Shown piece after piece: positions 25,524 to 37,308 of a stretch of 64,000 nucleotides of DNA. Made by a program: the position numbers and the translations under genes. Positions within the stretch are counted from its first letter, which is position 1. Each line of letters starts with the position of its first letter. Origin of the DNA: Cercospora beticola (Eukaryota; Ascomycota; Dothideomycetes; Mycosphaerellales; Mycosphaerellaceae); the NCBI RefSeq assembly GCF_033473495.1, contig NC_088939.1, positions 3,410,001 through 3,474,000 of the forward strand. Reading direction: 5' to 3'. The notes under the pieces were generated by a model. It had not been told where the DNA came from. It worked only from the letters and a program-made list of their open reading frames with translations, and did no database searches.

Positions 25524-28500
25524 AATATAAAGTAGCGTATAGCTATATAGGAACCTAACTATATTTCTTATACTTATACCTTATAGAATCCTATTTCGAT
25601 ATACGTAGCTATAAATCTACGTAGAAAGCGTATATTCTTAGATACTTTCGATCTATTATAAAGCAAAAGTCTAGAAAGATATAAAGTATATAGCTTATCG
25701 AGCGTTAATATAGCTTATATACTACTAGTAGTATAAGAGGTACTTACTATAGAGGATAAATAGTATACTTAATTTAGATAATTATATCTCTTAATATATA
25801 TCTAATTTTATATAGTATAGAAACTATATACTACTAAGTAATCGTAATCTAAAATTCGAGTATAGAACCGAGTATATTTATAGCTACTCTAATACCGAAT
25901 AGGCTATAGCGTAAGTTAGAGGTATAGTCGATATATATACTTAGAATAAAGATATTAAGATAGTAGAGTCTATTATTAATAGAGATATAGAAAGTATATA
26001 AGTCTAGTAAATACGCGTCTTCTAGAGTACTCGTTACGAATATAAGACTAATATTTAGACGCTAGAAGCTAGAAGACGTATTAGAGAGTATAGACTTAGA
26101 AGCCTCGCTTACTAGCTATATAATATATAGGTCGCTATAAAGAGGTAGTAAGGCGAGATCGAGCGGATTATTTTAGAGTACGAGAGAGAGCGGGCTACTA
26201 TACGCTATTATGAACTTATAATTAAAGTACTAGAAAGAGAATAAGAAGTTAATATTTAGCGATAAGTAATCTCTCTATACTTATTATTATTAAATAAATT
26301 AAATACTAACTCTAGTAAGATTAAATTAGTAAGTTAGCTTTAGAAAGATACTCTAGTAGTATATACGTACTCTAAAGCTCTAGTAACTAGAGTCTAGATA
26401 TTAATATCGAAGCTATAATCGATCTAAACTACTATAAGTACTACCTTTAGAGTATCTACTAAGAGTAAGATAGGAAGCTTATTACCTAACTATAAAGAGT
26501 TCGTCGTAATATATATATCTAATATAGTTTATTACGTAAGCTCGGCAAGTCTAGCGGGTACTATATATCGTTAGGTTTAAGTAGAAAATTATTCTAAGTA
26601 TAATTAATATTACTATACTTATATCGTTAAATTAACTTACGTCTACTACTACTACTATAATAGTAAGTAAGCTTAGTCGATATCTTAATAACGCTAATAC
26701 CGAGTAGTAAGAGTCTCTTATTACTATTAGTAACTAATCTACTAGTAATAATAGCGTCTAGACCTAGAGCTTATAGAGCTTTATAAAGAAGATTAATATT
26801 CTAGAAATTATATATAAGAATATTCTAGGTATAGTAGAGGTCCGAGAGTCTTACTATATCTAGTAATCGTCGAGGTAGCTATAAGTAGCTATTAGAGCTT
26901 ATTCTTATAAGCTAGCTTTTATATATTCTTAAGAAGTAATTTATAGTATAATTAGCCGAATATTAATAGAAGCTTAATATAGAAATAGAGATATACTATA
27001 GATTCGCTTCTTATACTATATTATTCTATACGTAAAGGTATTAGATTAGTAATCGGGTATTAAGGATCCGACTATATACTTAGTTAGAAGAATAAAGTCG
27101 ATATTCCTATATATTAGAGATCGACTTAGTATTTTAATTCTACCTATAAACCGAGTACTATAGTCTACTACCTACTAGTACTTAATTAATTTCGATATAG
27201 CGCTAGATAGTCTATATAACTAACCTAAGAAAGTTTCGTAGACTCTTCGAGTATATAATAATTATATATAAAATAATTACTATTAGCTATTATATCTCGA
27301 AGTAGATAAATATAGAGTAGTAGAGAATATAAGAAACGAGTACTAAATAGTATAGGAATTGCGCTAGTCCTAAAAAGTTAGTAATAGTATAATTTCGTTA
27401 GAATTTAGAAATATTAAAAGCTTTAAGAGAGAAGCGATATATATATAAGAGGCTAGACTTATCGATATATTCGAGTATATAAGTATAGAACGGGCTATTA
27501 GCTTATACTTTTAGGCCGAATTAGACGACCGTAGTAGCTTCTACGACTACGAGGATAGACTCTTAAGTATCTATATATATACGAATACTAAGATAAAGAT
27601 AAAGAGGCTTAAGATAGTACGTATAGTAGCGAGAAAGTAGGAATAGGCCGATTATTAGATAAACGCTAAAGTCGGCTCTAGAAAATCTCTTACTAACGGG
27701 CTATTATAGATAGACGTAGCCGTCGGTATACTAAAATTTATATTTACTACTATATAGAAATACGAGTTAAGAATTATATTTATATTAAGGAATAGATATA
27801 TTAGTATAGATTCGTATAACGATATAATAATATACTACTACTCGTATATAACTATATATAGATATTATAACCTTATTATAGATATACTTACGATTATAGA
27901 TACTATTACGCTCGTATATACGCGTATAAGTAGAGTAGAGAATTTACGCTAGGAAACTTCTATACTAATTATTAGTAACGAGATCTATTATAATAAACCT
28001 TTTATAAACAAATACGAGACGCTGCTAAAGGCGATTAAATAGACCTAGTTAGTATTTGCCTTTTCTAGTATAGTTTATAAGTAGTCGCTACCTTAGTCGA
28101 TTCTCTAAGTAATCTTACTAGCTAGCCTCGATATATATTATTTATACTATCTCTTTTATACTAATCGTACTCCGAAAGAAATTAGCGTCTAACTTCTAGA
28201 AGACTTTAAGCTCTACTAGAGTCCTTTTTCTCCGAGCTTATAACCTATCTATAATCTTTAGAATATATAGAAATAGACGTCTATCCTACGAGTAGAGGTT
28301 ATAAAGAAGTCCGTCGGGTCCTATAGATTTATACGACCGTCCGATATAGTTAATTACTAGACGCTTCTATTCGAAGGAAAGCTCTAAGAATAGTTCGCTA
28401 ATAATAAGTAGGTTATAGTTACTATTAATTCTTTACCTTAGAACTATACTAAAACTCTCGCTATATATACTACTACTTTATAATAAGACTAACCTACGAA

Positions 28501-31250
28501 TAGTTTGCCGAGCAAAAGTATTATTTAGCTTATAAAAGTAAGTATAGTAGTAATATAGATTAATACTTAAAACCTTTCTAACTTCTAAAAATAATCGTTA
28601 GGAGTCTACTACTCGTATCGTACGCGCTCTATACGGACCTATAACGAAGTAAATAGTATATTAGTATACTATCTAAACTAAGTATAGCTAAGGTATATAT
28701 AATCCTCTATTACTAATTAGTATCCTTTTACTTACCTATACTAATAATAGTAAGTCTAGCTAAGCCTAGTATATTAATTAGACTACTTAAAGGATTTAGA
28801 TTACTCCTCTAATTATTAGTTATATTTAGGATCCTATATAAATAACGATTACTAGATATTACTTTTTATCTAGTATATAGTTATTAGTCCTTACGTCTAT
28901 AGTATCTAAACGTAACTCGAGAAGTAAGCTAGTATTATTAATTAGCTAGATAACTCCTAAGAAGTAATTATATACTTACCTATAATAGACGCGTAGCTAT
29001 AGCGTTACGTATACCTACGTAGGCATTTTATATAATAGAAATACGAGAGCCGTCTCCTATATTCTACTCTTAGTATAAAGTCTAATAATTACCTACTACT
29101 ATCGCTACTCGATTCCCTAGGCCTAGTATCGTATTAAGAGATATCTAGCGCTAATTTAAATAAGCCTATAGTTAGGAGATATTCTTACTCTACGAGAATA
29201 TATTCTATTCTTACTATAGCTTAGGCTTTCTAGATAGGTCTTTATTAGAATAGTATATTAGCGCTATATTACTATATCGTTCGTATAAAAGATATTATAG
29301 AGGATTTTAATCGTTAGCTTTACTAAAAGAGTACCTATATAATTCGAAGGACTATAATAGAGATAATAATAGCTCTAGAGCTACTACTATACTAGTCTAA
29401 AACGTAACTTCGGCCTTCGAAACGCCTACTATATCTAGAATAGTTATACTACTATATTCTAGAATTCTAGCGTATAAAATAAAGAATATCTTCTAAGCTA
29501 TATATATACTCTAATATCGAAATTCTTAGATAGAAGATATTATTCGAATAATAGGAACTAATATAGATCGGGAAGTAGTTTCTACGATTCTAGAAAGTAC
29601 TCTATATCTCCTACTCTCTAATTATTCTAAATAGAGCGACTCTTTACGACGCGAGAAAGAGACTATAAGAGCGGCCTATATAAATATAGCTAAGTATTTA
29701 TTTATTTAGACTATTAAAGGATATTACTAAATAGAGGTTAGAGACGAATCTTAATAGAAATAGAATATCTATTAGACTATAAAGAATAGGTTAGAGAATA
29801 TTATTAAGTTAATACTAGATATTATATTTAATACTACTATAGAGTTTAATAGTAAGCTAATCTATTAGATAGAATTTAAGAATACCTTTAGTTTTAGAAA
29901 GAACTCTTTTATCTATAGAAAATATATTAAGTAGATAAAAAGATATAGAGGTACTCTAGGTCCTAGCGTAATTATATATAGGCTCGGCTATAAGTAGAGC
30001 CTTTTCTAAATCGAAGGAGTCGAATACTATCGAGAGGCCGACGTTCTTTTAGTAATTAGTAAAGAGACTAGTATATAGTATAGTATATATAAACTATAGA
30101 ATCTAGCGTCTCTCGTTTCGTTTCGTTATTTAATTTAGCTATATACGAATCGAGTCTATATAAGCTATCCTTAAGTACTTTCTATTTTATATTTATACTT
30201 TTACGTCTAGTACTTCTAGATATCTAAGAGTTTTATTACGAAAGTCTAATTTTAAAATTCTATATTTTAGAGTATAAATATTAAATTTACCTCTAGAATT
30301 TATAACTAAAAATAATAGAAATTTTTAATAGAGTTAATACGTAATTTATTATTCCTAAGCGAAGCTTAAGAATTAGTATAAGTACTCTTTCTAGTAGTAG
30401 GAGTAGTATAGTAAGCTTCGTAAGTAAGAATAGTATAAGATACTAGTAAGAGGTTACTTTACTACTATATAACTTTAGCCTATAGACGTAGTAGCTAGCC
30501 TTTTAGAATTCTTATCGATAGTTAAAGAATATACTAGAGAATTTAAATAAAAGATACTAGAAATAGTACGCTAGATATAACTCTCTAGTAGAGTAGATAA
30601 TATCGAGTCTATTAGATTACTTTATTTAGTACTCTTATACTAAGACTCTATAGATAGCTAAAGGTACGAATATAATTAGTCGAGGTATTTATATAGTCTT
30701 ATTACTAAAAGCGTCCCTACTTATTTAGTAGTAGTTTAGCGCGCCTAGAAGACTCTATTACTATATATTATTTAATATATCTAAATAATATAAGAGTTAA
30801 GAATAAAATAGAAGTATAGTCTTTTAGATATACTATAGTTACTTAGCTAGACGAGTTTTTTATCCGAGGTACTAGAGTAGCTTTACTATTCCTTCTACGA
30901 ATACTACCCGTTAGTAGTATAGTATAGTATATACTAAGATTAACGCCTTATTACGCCTCTAATACGCCTACTAACTCTATATAAGTTAGTATAGTAATAG
31001 AGTATATCTCGTATTATTATATATATAAGCCCGAGAATATAAGCGAGCGACTTAGTCTATAAATATAGCAAAACGTAGATATAGAGCAAGATAGGAATAG
31101 AGGAGAGAGGACTACTATACTTATATTATTAGCGATAAGCTAATTAGCTCTCCCCTAAACCTATATATCCGATTATATAGACAATATTAGGTCTACTACT
31201 TATAGCTTAAAGGTATAGGTATAGCTATTAGCGACGCAAGGGCTCTAAGC
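25524..31250. other. 5.7 kb of RIP-saturated DNA, family not recognised
   Basis: TpA-rich, CpG-retaining sequence with stops in all six frames. No LTR, terminal repeat or transposase motif was recognised. Because the copia-B2 duplication joins 7845 to 25524, this block was once directly next to the gene relic at 6.76-7.84 kb and may contain the rest of that locus. In several frames it reads as protein if TAA/TAG are taken as Gln, but that is true of most RIP-mutated DNA and is not evidence. Confidence 0.5.
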
Positions 31251-31440
31251 GGTCTATTTAGAGCTCCGGCCGCCTCGAGACTGCAAACTTATCCGTCTAT
31301 AGGCACTAATAGGTCTGTTTACGTTGCGCTCTGCGTACATTTTGCGGCTTCGCACATCTCGCAATTCCGATCGAAGGCAAAGAGGCAGAGAAGAGACGCA
31401 ATTACTACCATATAGCTATAGAGTTAGGCAGGCTTGCTAC
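31251..31440. other. Left border of the gene island
   Basis: CpA and TpG return within about 150 bp. No gene is recognised. A 12-bp motif, GCACATCTCGCA (31352-31363), recurs at the other border of the island (37433-37444). Confidence 0.6.
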
Positions 31441-32359
31441 GGACACGGCTCTAGAGAGGTTAGTCTACGAAAATTCTGTCTAGAAGCACTGAACGCTTAG
31501 CAGACTGACAGCATCTACGAGACTGGGTCGTACTCAGATATGACTATCGTTTGTGGTCCACATATCCTGAAAGTTCATCGGGCTATCGTGTTGCCTAAGT
31601 CTGCGTTCTTCGAGCGTGCTTTCAAGAAAGTGTAGCGTGTGAGTATTGAACAACAACGCGCAAAGTCTTTGTAGCATCTATGTCTTACTGATTACCTCAT
31701 AGGAAGGTCACGACAGTACAATCACACTGGAAGCAATTGAACATGGGCATCATGACCTGGACGTTAGCAAAGATGATCCGGAGGCGATAAAGTGCATGGT
31801 CGACTTTCTATACCTACATAGGGATGAAACAGAGGGAGCAGGCACTGGTGTCTGTTCTGGGCAGCTCTGCTTGCATGCGAAAGTCTTCGCTCTGTCTGAC
31901 AAATACGGGATCCCTTCGCTGGCGCACGCGGCACTGGAAGCATTTGAAAACAGAGTATCGACCGCATGGATGGATGCAAGTTTTGTGCACGCTGTTTCGA
32001 TCGCCTTTACGACTTCACCTGAGGACTCGAGACTACGCGATAAAATCGTTACAACGATTCTTCAGCATGGCAAAGACCTTACGAAGGACGATGCGATGGA
32101 AACTGCTATTCGACACATTGATGGTTTGGCATATCAGTTATGGAAACAGAGCATGAGCGCGGTGTGCGCTCCTGTTTGCATGGAGTGTGGTACCAGCTCT
32201 GTGAAAGAATGTCCCGTCTGTGCGAAACGTTACAAAAAGTCCAAGTTCCAGAGACCTTCGAAGGTCTGCTTCGTTTCCTGCGATTGTGAAGATGCACCGA
32301 CCAAGTGTCCATCCCATCTTGGTGAGATGGATCCACCTGAAGAATGGCCGTTTGAATGA
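31441..32359 (+). pseudogene. BTB/POZ-domain protein gene with one intron and premature stops
   Basis: Exon 1 reads DMTIVCGPHILKVHRAIVLP followed by KSAFFERAFKKV, the start of a BTB/POZ fold (family: SDxxVxCGxxxFxVHRxVLxxxSxFF). A 64-nt intron follows, and exon 2 (31703-32359) continues with DDPEAIKCMVDFLY, the usual BTB centre. The C-terminal part has Cys pairs (CMECG, CPVCAKRY, CDCEDAPTKC) as in many ascomycete BTB proteins; these could bind zinc. TAG at 31633-31635 stops the domain just before the intron, and another in-frame TAG lies at 31498-31500. Both fit CAG changed at CpA. No upstream ATG is left in frame; the ATG at 31540 would give a stub. BTB proteins of this kind mediate protein contacts; the partner is unknown. 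Confidence 0.75.
31639..31702 (+). other. Spliceosomal intron of the BTB gene
   Basis: Donor GTGAGT directly after codon CGT, acceptor CTCATAG, and a CTGAT branch-type motif about 15 nt before the acceptor. 64 nt is typical for filamentous fungi. Removing it restores the BTB frame (KKV-stop-R joined to EGHDSTITL). Confidence 0.8.
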
Positions 32360-32506
32360 GGGATGCACCAGACCTACACCATGTGGCCGGCCTGATGGCC
32401 AACGCTGAACCATATGAAGGGTTTTACAATGAGACAAGTCTGTGGTAGAGTGCGGATATAGTTTTGGGTACCACGTACGAGTCTCTTGAGCAACCTGTTT
32501 GTTGTC
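32360..32506. other. Short spacer, nothing recognised
   Basis: Normal base composition between the BTB stop codon and the ankyrin scrap. Confidence 0.4.
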
Positions 32507-32640
32507 TTATTGGGTCTGCGCTGTATTGACATCACCTTCATCTTCCAGCAGGAGAATCTTGACAGCCACTAAGTTTTGTGAGAAATTGACAGCTACCTGA
32601 AGAGGTGTAGTACCTCCTCCACTGGTTTGGTGCACGCAAC
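32507..32640 (-). pseudogene. Ankyrin-repeat fragment
   Basis: A minus-strand stretch reads GGTTPLQVAVNFSQNLVAVK followed by ILLLEDEGDVN. This fits one ankyrin repeat (GxTPLHxAxxxxxxxVVKxLLxxxxxVN). It ends at a TAA that could again be a former Gln codon. No second repeat is recognised on either side. It has the same orientation as the larger ankyrin gene at 35.7-37.3 kb and might be a detached piece of a similar gene. Confidence 0.45.
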
Positions 32641-32769
32641 TCAAACCTGCAGCGCGTATTGCAGTGCATCCCAACATGCATGTACAAGTCAGAGGTCTGG
32701 CAATGCGACAGTATGCTTCAGCTTGACTGCAGCGAGCTCCGACGAGAAGAATACTATTGTGGTCCTCCA

Positions 32770-33142
32770 TTTCTCAACAATGTGTTAACAGTTACACCAG
32801 TCCAATTACTGATTGGCTGGGATATGATTCTTCCGTACCGTCATCCTACAGAAGAGGCGAACCTTCCGAAGTGCCTCTGTATGCGCTATCGATACAGGAG
32901 TACGGCTGGCACGATCAAGGTATGGGGCGATGAGAGAGCCAAGTAATAATTTTAAAAGTGGTAAGTTCTCAACCGAAACTGGTCATTTTACCCAGTTGGT
33001 GTGGCAAGATACGACAGATATCGGTTGTGCATCAGTCGACTTTCAAAGCAATGTACCTGCTAAAGGAGCATGCTTGGTGTGCTCATATAGCCCGGCAGGC
33101 AATGCCAAGAAACTGTTCCAGAGCAACGTCAAGAAGGAGTAG
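32770..33142 (+). pseudogene. CAP-superfamily (SCP/PR-1-like secreted protein) relic with a frameshift
   Basis: The C-terminal half is clear: from about 32950 one frame reads SGKFSTETGHFTQLVWQDTT followed by DIGCA, then LVCSYSPAGN and a stop at 33142. These are the two CAP signature motifs (GHFTQxVW and YxxCxYxPxGN). Upstream, another frame reads NNVLTVTPVQLLIGWDMIL and VWGDERAK, matching the first helix (HNxxRxxxxxxxLxWDxxL) and the WxxExxxY segment of the fold. The two frames meet near 32945, so a 1-nt-type frameshift separates them. The segment between the two N-terminal blocks is shorter than usual and no signal peptide remains. CAP proteins of fungi are mostly secreted, some binding sterols or lipids. 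This copy looks dead. Confidence 0.65.
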
Positions 33143-33702
33143 TGTTCGCACTCGGTGATAGATTGCATGTATGAAGTCCTTTTGGGAGCTGGAAGAATGT
33201 TGTGCCTTCAACCACGAGTATATAGCATCAGGAATACACGGCAGGATCAGGCAGCGATTGGGGTATCTGCTTGCTCCATTGTTTGTAGCTCAAGCCCTCC
33301 AGGAATATGCGCATGTTATGCCATGACGCTATGTATCAAGAGTTGCAGGTGAGTTCGGTTGGAATTCATGGTCACAGCATCCGAAGGACAATCGTTTACT
33401 CGAAGCTTGACGGACGATATGTTGCTCTTTTCATTTCTGGCACTTCGACGATGCAATGAGAAAAGTTTCAAGCGAATGGACTATCGTACAGGCACACTAG
33501 ATATCGAAACCACAAATGTTCAAGCAAAACGCAGCAGTGTTAAGTTCAACCCAGTGCCAGCCACTCAAGTTCCCGAAAGCCTGCGGCGTAGCTAGAGCCA
33601 TGAATACGGGCCTGATGGCTTTCGATATCGACATGCACCGTATGTTCATCGTAGCCAACAGCTAGATGGCGACCGGACCGTCAACCGGTTTCGGCTCCTG
33701 TA
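33143..33702. other. No gene recognised
   Basis: Normal-composition DNA between the CAP relic and the next gene. A good splice-donor-like GTGAGT occurs at about 33350, and short open stretches exist on the + strand, but no homology or coherent exon structure is visible to me. Confidence 0.4.
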
Positions 33703-34587
33703 TCAGACACCTGCTAAATAGCTCAATTGCATTGACTCCGCTTGCTTGATCAACTTTCTCGGGACTCGCAATCGTAGGTGACCAGTCCCGAAAGTGATGT
33801 CGCTTGACTGGCTAGTAGGAGTTCTGTACGACATATCCATATCCCCCAGTCGTGAAGTGAGTTGCTGTACTTGGTTGTCATCCCAGCCTGTTTCCAGGGC
33901 CTCGTTCGCCGTTCGCTCACGGTCTAAGTCCACTTTACGGGCTCTGGCTCCCTTGCGAAGATCGTCCATCCAGCGCGCTTCCCGCCAAGTTCCGTACCAC
34001 TCCCCAAGACCTTTGGCGAACTGTAATTACAACAGCTGAATGAAGCAATCCTCCTTTGGATGGTAAGATATCGCAAAGCTGGGATGAAAGGCGTCAATCT
34101 TCTTGAATTGATGCTGATCTTTATCGACCTTGAAAGGATAGTACTGATTGTTCGATTTGTTTCCCACTCCAGGATGCTGAAGGTTCGTGATCACACCTTC
34201 GTGCTTTCCTGCTCGGAAGCAGGATATCACGAGGTCTGGCCTTTTAGCACAGAGGAGTCTATAAAGGAGCTTCGAACTCTTCTTTGCATCCTGATTGTTA
34301 AAGTTGTCCTTGGGCTGAAGAGGAAACGCGTCCCAAATCGTGACATCGTGGATGCTCATGGCCTTATTCGTGGCCATTGACACCAGCCTTTTCACTTCGC
34401 GTAATGTTTTGGTCTTGGATAGCACTGTGTCATACCCTCCACCATATCGAAGTCGCTCAGCAGTTGACGGTCGTTCCAGAATCACAACCGCGCCACCTGT
34501 GGTGGCGGGCTCCGCCAACTCTGCGTAGAAATCAATCATACTCGCTTTGCGCGGAGAGAGGTCGAAGGCCGTGGAAGAGGGGTGCAT
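33703..34587 (-). pseudogene. Conserved fungal protein of unknown function, one premature stop
   Basis: From ATG at 34587 the frame runs to TGA at 33703-33705, 294 codons, interrupted once by TAA at 34027-34029 after CFIQLL. The sequence continues sensibly past it (LQFAKGLGEWYGTWREARWM), so the TAA is most simply a CAA (Gln) changed by RIP. Features: SIHDVTIWDAFP near residue 80, KRPDLVISCFRAG, and DAFHPSFAISYHP near residue 170. I recall ascomycete hypothetical proteins with this order (D-x-T-x-x-D-A-F, K-x-P-D-V-V-x-C-x, F-H-P-S-x-A). The spacing loosely resembles motifs of the uracil-DNA-glycosylase fold, which I offer only as a lead. The tail after the stop is Arg/Lys-rich and Asp/Glu-rich. 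Cellular role unknown. Confidence 0.6.
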
Positions 34588-35700
34588 ATGCACTCACAGC
34601 TGTTATCACGTACGGAGTCACAGACCAGGGAAGTGCATCTGCAGCTTATGCTTAAGCGAATCAGCGTTATGAAGGCACTCCCAGGGCTTTGACGCACAGT
34701 ATCTGATCCGGAACGCATGATTCGTACCAACATGCAATAGGTTCTATTGCCGTCCATCAGGTGAGACGCTCTCGCGACCTCGAATGAACTAGGCCGGAAG
34801 TGCACGCATCTGAGCGTTCTAGGGCGACATTGATCTCGTCTGCTTTATGCGTCCGGTAGACAAGATTGCAAGTGAACCAGAATTGTGAGTCTTCGATCTC
34901 TGTGGGAGAAATTCCATCGGGAATGACTGCGCCGCGCTGTGACATGTGAATATGCGAGCCGGGATATGCATGGCGCATGAAGGCAGCTCAAGCGCCAGCG
35001 CAAGTCGCGCGAGGTATGCATGCACGAAGCTCATACACAGCGCAAGTGAAGAACCCGCGTCGAGCGAGCATGGAGAACGGAAGTAAAGCCCATTGGCTGC
35101 AAATTGCAAGGTGTGCTTAGGAGGCTAAATACACAAAACACCCTAAGTTAGGAGTCAGGGTAGCACGCGCCACGAGCGCAGGGGTATTCGCATGCTAGGA
35201 CACGAGGCGGCGTCGTTCGTCGCGTGGCGTAAACCACAACTACCTCTCATGCTCACACAATCATCAGCCACACCGACTACATCCCCGACGTGCACAATAA
35301 TCTGAGATCTGCTCTCTCCCCTGCATGCGTGTCCGCGGGCGACTTCTTGAACGTCTTCCGGGAGTAGAATCTAGCTTCACCGGTCCCATTCTCATGTGCA
35401 CCAGAAAACGTGTTTCAAATGTTTTATTCTGAGCTTTTTGCGTCGCTGCGCTTGCCGGACTTGTCAACCTGGCGTGCGGAATACTCTGTCGCATTGGATT
35501 CGACTTCAAACGTGGACGGAGTAGGAGAGCTTCTAATCACGTTTCTGTCCTCTTTTGCGTCAATCTGGTCGCCAGAACGACAGACTTGATAGGGCTTGGA
35601 GTCAAAGTCTCACTGCGTTTGCATTCCTTTCCCGTTGGTATTCGAACTTCGCAGGCGCTCGTGTCGCACTCAATCTCGTGGGATTAGTGCTGTGAGCTCT
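34588..35700. other. Intergenic or unassigned DNA inside the island
   Basis: Normal composition. A short minus-strand open stretch (34757-34978) contains IPDGISPTEIEDSQFWFTCN, which looks coding by amino-acid mix and may be an exon of an unrecognised gene, but no start, splice pattern or family supports it. The rest (35110-35700) shows nothing. A CCTAAGTTAGG palindrome lies at about 35142. Confidence 0.35.
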
Positions 35701-37308
35701 TCAGCTTGCGTTTGCTCGCTGTCGTTGTCTCCACATGCTGATAAGTTGAATTCCGTCGTCGCTTTGGTCATCCTCACTTTCGTCAAGTTGGTATCGTGCA
35801 GCGTCTTCTTGCATTTGCGGATCTTCGTGGTCTCCTATCAGTTCCAAGATACTCCGATGCTTGAAGTGCTTAGCTATTTCTGATGCCGTGCCAGAAAACG
35901 AGTCCTCACGACTGATAGTAGACACTTCCACGTTCATTCTAGTGTTTACTGTCCCAGTTTCCAGGAGCAATTTGACGATTTCTTCGGAGCCGTCGGCCAC
36001 TGCTTGCGCGAAAGGCTGGGAGAGGTCGTGCACATTCATGTCAATTTCTCCCGTCTCGAGAAGTAGCCGAACAATTTCCGCACAGCCTTTCCTCGCTGCA
36101 CACTCGAGAAGTGTTTCATTACTGTCGCTATAATCCTTGCTGTCAACATCGATCAGATTTCTCTCCAAAAAGAGCCTGACGATTTGCGCATGGCCCTTAT
36201 GCACTGCATTGTAGAGAGGCGTCCAACCAAGGCTATGCTTTGTCCAAATGAGAACTTCTTCCTTATCCAGTAGCATCTTCGCGATATTCTCATGGCCATT
36301 GTATGCTGCCCTGTGGAGAGGCGTCTGTTTGTCATCGTCGCAAGCGTTACAGTCGACGTCTGTCCTGGCGAGAAGCAGTCTCACGACATACTCGTGGCCC
36401 CTTTCCGCTGCTATCGCCAAAGAGGCCTGTTGAATATGGTCCCGCGAATTCACGTCCACTTGTGCATTCTGAAGAAGCAGTCTCACGATATTCTCGTGGC
36501 AATTTCTTGCTGCTATCGCGAAAGGGGTCTGTTGATTCCAATCCGGGAGATCCGCGTTTATCTTCGTGTTCTGAAGCAGCAGTCTTACTATGTTCTCGTG
36601 ATCATTCTCTACTGCTTTCGACAAAGGCGTCTTTTGATCCTTGTCCGGGAGATTCACATCGACCCGCTCGCTTCCAAGAAGCAGCTTGACGACTTTCCTT
36701 TGGCCGTTACACGCTGCATACCAAAGCGGAGTGCGTCCTTCACAATCTTTCGGATCTAGGTCAGATCTTGATCCTGGAAGCTGCTCCTTTGTCAATTTGG
36801 CCTTCTGTACTGTGGAGCCTATTTGTTCGAAGATGCTGGAAATCCCGTAATACGCTGCCAGATGTTGTAGCGTCATGCCCCTACTAATGTGGCGGTAGGC
36901 ACAGTAGTCACCTGGCATTCTCCATGTGTAAGCAATCTTGAGCGAGTGCCACTGAGTGATCTCAAAGATGTATTCGAGCGATTCACCTTCAGCTTCAGCG
37001 AGGGAAGCGTGATCCCAGCAATATTCACGCGCGTAAGGCCCTAATAGGAGGTCAGGGTCGATTTCAGGGTCCAATGGATCAAGATCGGCTGTTATCACAT
37101 AGAAGCTGAATGCGGGCGCCTGGAAACGGATCAGCCTGGCATTACGATGTACACTCCCAAGCTCCTTTCGATTGCGTACCCAGACCTAGCCGCAAAGTGC
37201 TCTCTGTATCCAGAGGACCCACGAGGGAGCGGAGACTTCCCCTTCTGCATTACGAACTCGGTAAAGAATGAAGGCGGTGCTCGTCGTAATGGCTACTGCA
37301 AAAACCAT
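35701..37308 (-). pseudogene. Ankyrin-repeat protein with N-terminal hydrophobic segment, one in-frame TAG
   Basis: From ATG at 37308 the frame begins MVFAVAITTSTAFILY, a possible membrane or signal segment. TAG at 37186-37188 interrupts it, plausibly a former CAG. From there 35701-37185 is open. A block PDLLLGPYAREYCWDHASLA resembles the PLLxYAxxxWxxHA motif that precedes the repeats in fungal NACHT/NLR-ankyrin proteins. Seven to eight ankyrin repeats of 33-36 residues follow (for example GRTPLWYAACNGQRKVVKLL, then KQTPLHRAAYNGHENIAKML). The end is acidic (DESEDDQSDDG). There is no NACHT domain here, so it is either a short membrane-ankyrin protein or the tail of a lost NLR-like gene. If the TAG is real, translation would need an internal start; none is well placed. 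Confidence 0.65.

Noticed and set aside
25524..31250. Long protein-like minus-strand reading across the block when TAA and TAG are taken as Gln.
   Set aside because: More than one frame gives equally plausible text, and the frame does not stay constant along the block. RIP-mutated DNA produces this by itself.
35140..35160. CCCTAA/TTAGG-like motif as a telomere trace.
   Set aside because: It is one short palindrome, CCTAAGTTAGG, not a tandem TTAGGG array.
36248..36850. Several + strand open frames over the ankyrin gene.
   Set aside because: They are antisense shadows of the repeat codons; their text is Ser/Arg-rich and has no domain.
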